From Carettochelys insculpta (Eukaryota > Chordata > Testudines > Carettochelyidae), in assembly GCF_033958435.1 (NCBI RefSeq), contig NC_134167.1, forward strand, positions 2,934,001-2,998,000: 64,000 bases of DNA, written 5' to 3'. The notes under the pieces were generated by a model, which saw only the letters and a program-made list of their open reading frames with translations, ran no database searches and was not told where the DNA came from. Below are positions 57,510 to 64,000 of the stretch, in pieces; positions within the stretch are counted from its first letter, which is position 1, and each line of letters opens with the position of its first letter. The position numbers and the translations under genes are program-made.

Positions 57510-57765
57510 CCTTCCCCCCCACCCCTCCACTCTCTGATTTGCTCACCTTGATTATCTTTTTCTGCTTTGTCCTCCTTGCTTAATGTTTTTGGTTCTCTGT
57601 GTCTTAAATATTGAGTCTGTTCTGGTCTGGCTATGGTCCGAAGAAGTGGGTCTGTTCCATGAAAGCTCACCTAATAAACTATTTTACTAGTCTTTAAAGT
57701 GCTACTTGACTGCTTTTTGTTTTGACAGTGTATAGACTAGCACGGCTTCCTCTCTGTTACTATTC
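57489..57765 (+). repeat. PLE right terminal arm
   Basis: Contains the last codons of the ORF, a C-run with GCTCACCTTGATTATC, the core as CCGAAGA...GAAA (about 57638-57664), AATAAA-like CTAATAAACT, and the outer tail ending CTCTGTTACTATT. Confidence 0.9.
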
Positions 57766-57777
57766 AAGAATGAAGCT

Positions 57778-58554
57778 GTGCAGGATGTGCCACTTTCATA
57801 TGCTACCAGAGTGACTAGACTGAATACAGAACTCTGTTATAAATAAAAACACTGGCTCCAAAGTCCCCTGAAGGAATGGGAGTCTTTCTATTCAATTCAA
57901 GGGCTTGGATCAAGCTCATGGAGAGGCAAATTCACCTCCTTCCCCAGTCAAGAAAACTCTGCTGATATCTTTTGAAAGTTAATGTCACAGAAAATGACCC
58001 CCATGGTTGACATCACAGACAGCCTGGATATTTGGCTAGTTTTGACAAGTTGTGCCAGTGCTGTTCTGTAACTCAGCGCTGCTTCTGACAGCTGACCTTA
58101 CTGAAAAATGCCTTCTGGATCTATGCAAGGTGATAAATGCACACAACTCAGCATTTCTGCGCCGCAGAGCTGAGGATAATACTGATAACAATAAACAACA
58201 CTAAGTAAGATACACATAAGCAAAAACAACAAAAAACAAAAAAAAAAAAAAAACCAGAGCAACACAAAATTCCACCAGCCTGGGGTTCAGCCCAGCTGAT
58301 GTGGATGTGGGTGTGGAGATTTGCCTTTCCCACAGAGAGGAGGGAATTGCCAGTGCAAGACGAGAGGAAGCAGCACGGTCTGGCAGCTTTAGCCAGCTTG
58401 TCCGTACCTAACACAGTTAGGATGAGATTCACCCCAAAGCAGAGCGACAGTCTTATGGCGTAAGCCACTGATTGTTTGGATTTAAGGGGTGGATAGTCCT
58501 TGTGATGCATGCACAGGATTTGGAAGCATAAACACATGGGCTTTCCTATTGGCT
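57778..58554. other. Unassigned DNA with A run
   Basis: A 16-base A run at 58238-58253. The 174-codon minus frame across 58148-58672 gains its length from this run (poly-Phe) and overlaps a MIR, so it is not a gene. Confidence 0.5.
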
Positions 58555-58735
58555 GTAATGCTGACTTCCTCTGTGACTGGGGCAAGTCACACAGCGTTTT
58601 GGTCTGTTTCACCATCTTGAAAACTGAAGTAATAGCTATACTATATTTGCAGTGCAGACTTGTTGGGAGCATTAATTAGCTGCTGTGTGTAAAGCACTAT
58701 GATAAATGCAAGGCATTAGTTGGCACTGTACATTT
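58555..58735 (-). mobile_element. MIR-like SINE
   Basis: CTGACTTCCTCTGTGACTGG, GGCAAGTCACACAG, 'ggtctgtttcaccatcttgaaaactgaagtaatag' and TGTGTAAAGCACTATGATAA follow antisense MIR over its full core. Confidence 0.75.
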
Positions 58736-59023
58736 AGAAAATAGTGTTGCTAACCCTGATTTTTCAAGTACCATCTAGTCCAGTATTGAGTTGTTCTTGC
58801 ATTTAATGGCTGGCTACCTGACAGCTTCTTCTCCTTCTTCTTCCACATGCACAGCTTTGATTAATGTTCATGAGACTTAGGCATGAAGAGCAAGAGGAAA
58901 AGGCTCCTTTTCATGCAGCTGTTCCTCAATTTTTTGAAGCCTGCAGGCACAGTTTTGATCCAGGTTGCAGGGTAGTGCCTTGCTAACTTGGTTTGACTTC
59001 AGTGGGGTGTCATGTGTGTAACA
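58736..59023. other. Unassigned DNA
   Basis: Nothing identified. Confidence 0.35.
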
Positions 59024-59293
59024 GAGGGTCTACACTGTAAGTCAATGTGATTGTAGCATGGGTGGCCTTTGATATAGCTAGCATAGATAATGCGCAAGAA
59101 GAGTGCAGATGTGGTCGTGTGGGCCCCAGCATGGGCCAGCCATCTCAGGGTACAAGCTGGCTAGGGAACCTGATTCTATACCTGGGTACCCAAACCAGCT
59201 TGTTTTTTTACTGCTATTCTTACCCAGGCTAGCTAAATTAAAGCAGCTCTCCAGGCTACAATCATGCCTTCAGTTGCAGTGCAGACGTGCCCT
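59024..59293. mobile_element. Short DNA element with GTCTACAC-like ends
   Basis: Left end AGGGTCTACACTGTAAGTC and right end TTGCAGTGCAGACGTGCCCT are inverted with mismatches. Interior has GGGTACCCAAACCAGCTTG. About 270 bp, no target duplication resolved. Confidence 0.5.
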
Positions 59294-62100
59294 AAGAGAA
59301 GAGTTTGTCCTAGCAATATTGAATGAAAGAGGCAGTAAGTAAATGACAGTCCAAGGCCGCATAATAAATTTGTCCTGAGTTCTACAGAAAATTTATTAGA
59401 CAGGGCAAGAACAGTGAGTGCCCCTTATAAGGGATCCAGGTGCTGCAAACACCATGCACCATCCTACAAACTAAGCGCAGAGGGTTAAATTCTTCCCTTT
59501 GCAGCGTCCAGTGCATTGTCTATGCACCAATTATTTCCCCCTTAAATCCTCAGCAAAAGAAGTAAGAGTCACCTTTTTACCTACAAAAACAGTTCTTTAG
59601 CTCACTTTAGCTACACTAACAGTGGGGTCAGTGATTAGAAATACATGGAAATTTTCCAGTGAAACCTTTTTGGTAGAAAATAACTCTTCAGCTCTCTAGA
59701 ATTTTCATTTTCATTTTTAATTTTTTGTTGAAAAAAATTGCCCCCCCCTCCCCCCATGAAACCCAGAACAACCTAAACCTATTTTTGTCTTTTGCTTGAG
59801 GGATTGTGCTGGTTTTTGTTGCATTCTTCAGTGACACCACCGTTGTGGGATTTCCAGATTCCAATTATGTTATTGATATTCTAAAGAAATGTATGGTTTA
59901 AAAAAACAAACTCAAGAAAAAAGAAAAATAATTTTTGGTGATAAAATTTAATTCCCTGATGAGCTCTTCCATAGTCCCTCTGTAGGCCCAGGCCCAGCCC
60001 CTGGAAGGCAAAATTCATCAGTCTCACATGCATCACATTTTTTACTTGCCACAAGTCTAGAATTGTTCAAAACTGGAGACAAACTTTATGGCACAGGCTC
60101 ATCCCTTTGCAGATATTGTCCCAGTACTGGGCTATATGCGGCTCCGCATGCTAGATTGTAAAGAATGGAGAATAAACCACCTGGAAATTAACAATATCAG
60201 GGCTACCATGTGCTATGTAAGGCTGGCAGATCATCCAGGTCCCACCCAATGTTGGGATGTACCAGTGTCATCATGGCTAACATAGGAGGAGGAGTGAGGA
60301 AATTTTGGGTGGGTGCTGTAAATTAGAGCAGCCTTGAGGCTCCTCTAATGCACACGATCAGAGCAGGGAGGTGTAAAGGTGGCATAAAGCTCCTCAGAAA
60401 CTCCAAATTGGGATCAGTGAAGTATGCCTTTGATCGATGTTGCACAACCTCAACTTTTGAGGTGGCTCCTGCTTGGCTTTCCCAGTCGGTGGGAGTCCTC
60501 ACATAAGAACAGCCAGCAGTGTCCCATTTCTCTTTTTGTTTTTGTTTTTGCTAATACTGCACTTTACTGCATAGTGCTGCTATCACTGCTTTGTGCTGCA
60601 GGAAGTCTGCATGCAAGGCAATGCCTCGTTCCTGGAGACAGATAACAGAGCACATGTGAATGGAATATGACAAGCTGGCTCAGATTGAAAGGAAAGCTTC
60701 CCTACAATAAGGTGACAGCTTGTATTATTCTGAAAGGTTAGATCAGGTGCTTGCACAGGAGGCCATTTAAATTTAAGTTAAAATCAGAGCCTATTCAATG
60801 TAATTTAAAATGAGCAAATAATACTATCCTCTTGTATAGCCATGTCAACCAAGGGTCTGAAACTACTCCATAGGAATTAAGTGATGAAAACCAGATTATA
60901 TCTGACCTGGGTAGGTGGGGGTAGGAACTAAGGCTGCAAGGAGCCTGTCTTAGTGTCCCTCTGACAAGTGGGGAGGGAGGAAGCAGACCTGAGTCTAAAG
61001 GAAACTGCACGGGTCAGGAGGATAAGCCATTCTCAGTGGAGAAATGGCATGAGACTTGGTGCCCCCGAGGAGCCATGTAGTATCCCTGTTTAGCTGATGG
61101 GGAAGCCGAGTAATGGAGAAACCTAGACCTAGGTCTCCAAACACAGCCATTGATCTGGAGTGTCTCAATTTGAGAGTGCTCAGCTCAGGTCTGACTTCCA
61201 GAGATGAGTATCCACAGCTGAAGGTGGGAGCTGCAGGTGCTCAGCAACTCTGGAAATCCTAATCATGAGTGCCATAATTTGAACACCCCAAAATCAGGGT
61301 CCGGAAGCTAGTGGATACTTGCAACACCCTTGACAGGTAGGACAAGGTTATAATATCCTCACAAACAACCTGAGGCACAGAGATGTTCAGCTGGAAGTGC
61401 ATTTTCCATGTGAGAAAAGCTGCTGAGAGGCCTAGGCCAAAGCATGTGAGAGAACTGCCTGGTGCCTCTAATTTTCATTCATGACTAGGCCCTGAGCCTG
61501 CAGACTGATCCGAGTAATTAGACCTTTCCAAATGTGCAGATTTCCATAGACATCATCGGAGATCTGCAGGTGTTCAAGGAGTCTTGTGTGCATATGAGAC
61601 TGCAAGATCTTGGCCTAAATTTGTCATATGAACTAACACTTTCATGCAAGAACAAAAAAACGTTTTAGATGTGCTCATTTGCACTTCTGCTAAGTAAATC
61701 TCCAAACTTGATTTAACCTCTGCTGGTTTGCATTTCTTAAACTGAGCTTTGCTACGGTGGGGCCTATAAAACAAAAATCGCAGATCAGCATTTGCTCATG
61801 CAGCTATCGTGAACTTATTGGCTGTCTTTGCCAATTATATTATACATCCTGGACTGATGGACTTCTTAATACAGTGAATATTGGACAGACAAGGTAATCA
61901 TGGTTAATGAAGAGGACAGCTTTTGGTTTTAGTGTCCTGCCCTTAAGTGTGATCCATATTTCTTTGCCATCAGTCATGAAGTCAGCACTTGCTCAGTAAA
62001 AAATTAAGCTTTGCTGCAATGACAACAACAAAAAGAATACAGGGATAATGGTTCATAGGTAAAACCAGCTACATTTGTTAATTCTTTCTGTGCAAAAAGT
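59294..62100. other. Unassigned DNA
   Basis: About 2.8 kb with no gene or named element. A C/T-rich tract CCCCCCCCTCCCCCC lies near 59741. 61340-61440 has loose MIR-like wording (AACCTGAGGCACAGAGATG) too weak to call. Confidence 0.45.
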
Positions 62101-62165
62101 GTCTGGTCCAGAGCCCATTGAAGTCAGTGAGAAAGTTGTCATTGACTTCAATGGAAACAGGGTTA
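62101..62165. repeat. Small palindromic old repeat
   Basis: CCCATTGAAGTCAGTGA and TCATTGACTTCAATGG form a 15-base inverted repeat with one mismatch around a 10-base loop. Same signature as fragments near 35205, 38760 and 8490. Confidence 0.55.
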
Positions 62166-62321
62166 GACTTTACCTTTGCAAACTTCAGAAATAGGGTGTG
62201 GAGGTGGCTGGTTGTGGTTGCAGTTGTGTGTGACACTGTAGACTTTTTTTTTTTAATTTGTAATATGGTAGCACTAAGTTAAGCATAATTAGGGACCTAT
62301 TATACTAGGCATTGTAAATAC

Positions 62322-62606
62322 ACAGAATCATGGACAAAGTGCCCCACAGTATCGTAGAACTGGCAGGAATCTCAAGATGCCATCAAGTCCGGACCCCCTT
62401 GCACTCAAGGCAGGACCTATACCATCCCTGACAGGTGTTTGTCTCACCTGCTCTTAGATCTCTAATGAGGGAGATTCCACATCCTTCCTAGGCAATTTAT
62501 TCTAGTGATTAACCACCTTAACATGAATTTTTTCCTGATGTCCAACCTAAATTGCTTCCTTTGTCTTTCTTATGTATTTAGATTGTACTTGTGCTTCTTG
62601 TCCCCG
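62322..62606 (-). mobile_element. CR1 LINE 3' end
   Basis: CACAGAATCATGG and ATCGTAGAACTGGCAGGAAT mark the CR1 terminus in reverse, followed by CATCAAGTCCGGACCCCCTT, CCATCCCTGACAGGTGTTTG, CAATTTATTCTAGTGATTAA and 'gatgtccaacctaaatt'. LINE sense minus. The right part is caught in a fold-back duplication. Confidence 0.82.
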
Positions 62607-62647
62607 AAGTACAATCTAAATACATAAGATGGACAAAGAAAGCAATA
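62551..62647. repeat. 40-bp inverted duplication hairpin inside CR1
   Basis: The left arm 62551-62590 and right arm 62607-62646 are reverse complements with about 37 of 40 positions matching (shared TTATGTATTTAGATTGTACT). The spacer of 16 bases still reads as CR1 (GCTTCTTGTCC). Looks like a fold-back duplication rather than a transposon. Confidence 0.8.
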
Positions 62648-63507
62648 CTATATTATCACTGTTTGCAGAAGAGGATCTGAGATAGTCAATGGAAAAAATA
62701 CACAGAATGAAAAACCGAACCAGTTCTAGTGATTTCACAAGTAGCACAAGATTAGTTGATTCCCTTCAGTAAAAAAATATGGATGATCAAACCAACAAAA
62801 AACAGCCAAGAAGAAAGACTTAAACCCTGAATGCTTTGTGCTCAATGGGTGACAATTCTATCTCAGAGCAAAAGCTGCTGGACAGCTTTATTGCTGGTTT
62901 CTCATGTTCCTCCCTGTGACTCAGCAAGAAATAAGATACTAGATAATTTAAAACAACCAAATTATTATTAGAAATGTCTTGCTGAACAGAGACGAGAATG
63001 AAATGTATGTAACACATCAGGGACCAAATCACTGATGATCTGGTCAGGAGGGAAATAAACGGCTGTAGAAAGGGAACTTAAGGAATACAATAAATGCATG
63101 ATTTGCAATAAAAATGAAAGGAAGGAAATAATGTCCCAAAGTATAAAAAAACAGAAAAATGCTTTAAAATGAAGATCACATCATGTTGTACATCATCTGT
63201 GCATGTGTATAGCATTCAATATATTGTGTATATGTATATACTATACACAGGAATCATAAATTTCAGGTTTCATCAGCCTCTGATTTTTCAGAGCTAAGCT
63301 ACTAGACATATCTCAAGTTCATAAAAAGGACCCTTTTTCAAATTTGGCATAAGAATGATCTTTGCCTCAGTGGAATATCGTCTACAGTATATCCCAAATA
63401 CCTTGGGGTAGGCTTACTTGAGTGATGGCTTCTTCCCATGCAATGTTGCCACAATCGGCAGACTCCACAATCCCCCGTCTCTGCACACACTGGCTGATCT
63501 ACATTAT
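62648..63507. other. Unassigned AT-rich DNA
   Basis: A TA/TG-rich short stretch at 63205-63250. A 68-codon minus frame at 63338-63544 is Cys-containing but unrecognised. Confidence 0.4.
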
Positions 63508-64000
63508 AGCCCAACAAAACCATCAGAAAGATTTTGACACCCACAAGCTTTGCATTATATCCTTGTGGGGAGGTGCACTGGCCTCCCCCTGACTTGGAGG
63601 CTGAGGAGGCCTCCCAGAGACCTTCGTGGGCAGAGCAGCACCTGGGGCCAGAAGTGCCAGAGATGGGGCCTGAGGCTCATGAAAAGGCTGGCCCCTGAGC
63701 AGAGTGGAGGTTTCTGACCGGGCTTCTGTGAGTCAGAGCCGAAGGGCCCACTCTGGTCAATTAGGTCAGGGAGAGCCAGCCAGCTGTCTGGACCAAACCG
63801 GGCTGCAGCCAAGCCTACCTCTGGCCCTGTACATGGACTTTCCTGATCTACTGGGGCTCTTGGGCCTGCAGCAAGCCCCACACTCTGAGGACAAGTTTGA
63901 GCCAGGGAGCCTGTCCGTTGCCAGCTACCCTGCGGTCCCTGACGAGCACAAGTCTGGAATCCTGCCTGCCACTAGCAACCCCAAGGCCTCAGATCTGCTG
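63508..64000 (+). other. GC-rich open stretch at window edge, unidentified
   Basis: Composition changes sharply to GC-rich. One plus frame is open from about 63508 to 63697, acidic and Pro/Glu-rich (LEAEEASQRP, GPEVPEMGPEAHEK). Another is open from 63683 to the window edge (106 codons) with MDFPDLLGLLGLQQAP from 63833. A 108-codon minus frame overlaps both. No family recognised; it may be an exon, a retroelement protein piece or simply GC composition. The frame running off the edge cannot be judged without the next bases. Confidence 0.25.

Larger units (their letters stand above)
55744..57765 (+). mobile_element. Penelope-like element with RT and GIY-YIG remnants, 12-bp TSD
   Basis: A complete insertion: flanking copies of AAGAATGAAGCT at 55732-55743 and 57766-57777 match 12/12. 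Structure is a left arm 55744-55981, a broken coding region 55982-57509, and a right arm 57489-57765 that is the inverted counterpart of the left arm. The right arm also has the extra tail GACAGTGTATAGACTAGC, ACGGCTTCCTCTCTGTTA. PLEs are a separate class of retroelements with a telomerase-like RT and often a GIY-YIG endonuclease, and their terminal repeats can be inverted. 5'-truncated in the RT, so non-autonomous now, but it could represent the source family for the shorter palindromes at 16828, 14348 and 20092. Confidence 0.93.

Noticed and set aside
58148..58672. 174-codon minus-strand open frame
   Set aside because: Length comes from an A/T homopolymer giving poly-Phe, and it overlaps a MIR copy; no domain.
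1..64000. tRNA, rRNA, CRISPR or bacterial operon features
   Set aside because: No such structure is visible; base composition, SINEs, LINEs and LTRs show vertebrate nuclear DNA.

Overview
This is a vertebrate nuclear window with no protein-coding gene I can support. It is AT-leaning, mostly intergenic or intronic DNA with only short random open frames. The repeats point to a sauropsid and most likely a turtle, possibly a softshell: CR1 LINE ends, decayed MIR-type SINEs, Penelope-like retroelements (PLEs) with fold-back ends, and many palindromic DNA transposons with 'GTCTACAC'-type termini. That assignment is recognition from general knowledge, not a search result.

Layout. 1-560 holds a decayed coding-like stretch. 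2-5.3 kb has GC- and C-rich repeats and a lone PLE end. 8.9-12.1 kb has a CR1 end, a TA-flanked palindromic element, an LTR-like stretch and a clear minus-strand LTR with TATA box and AATAAA. 14.3-20.3 kb has three PLE-type fold-back elements and three CR1 ends. 24.6-28.3 kb has palindromic DNA elements, MIRs and a fourth fold-back. 30.7-34.1 kb carries two related hAT-like non-autonomous elements in opposite orientation. 36.8-48.1 kb has a GC hairpin repeat, another fold-back, a decayed LINE reverse-transcriptase end on the minus strand, a probable Ty3/gypsy LTR start and two large palindromic elements. 50.7-51.1 kb shows one palindromic element nested in another fold-back repeat. 55.7-57.8 kb is the most informative locus: a 2.0-kb PLE with reverse transcriptase and GIY-YIG endonuclease remnants between inverted terminal arms. 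The last 500 bases are GC-rich with open frames I cannot identify.

The best candidate for a coherent system is the PLE group. One RT-bearing copy and five shorter copies all have inverted arms, and all six are flanked by 12-bp direct repeats read here (9-12 of 12 bases matching). The shared arm contains CTGAWGA, a 5-bp hairpin and GAAA, the order of a hammerhead ribozyme core. Hammerhead motifs are known in PLEs from the literature. The uniform palindromic short derivatives and an extra A in the core are the points worth checking.
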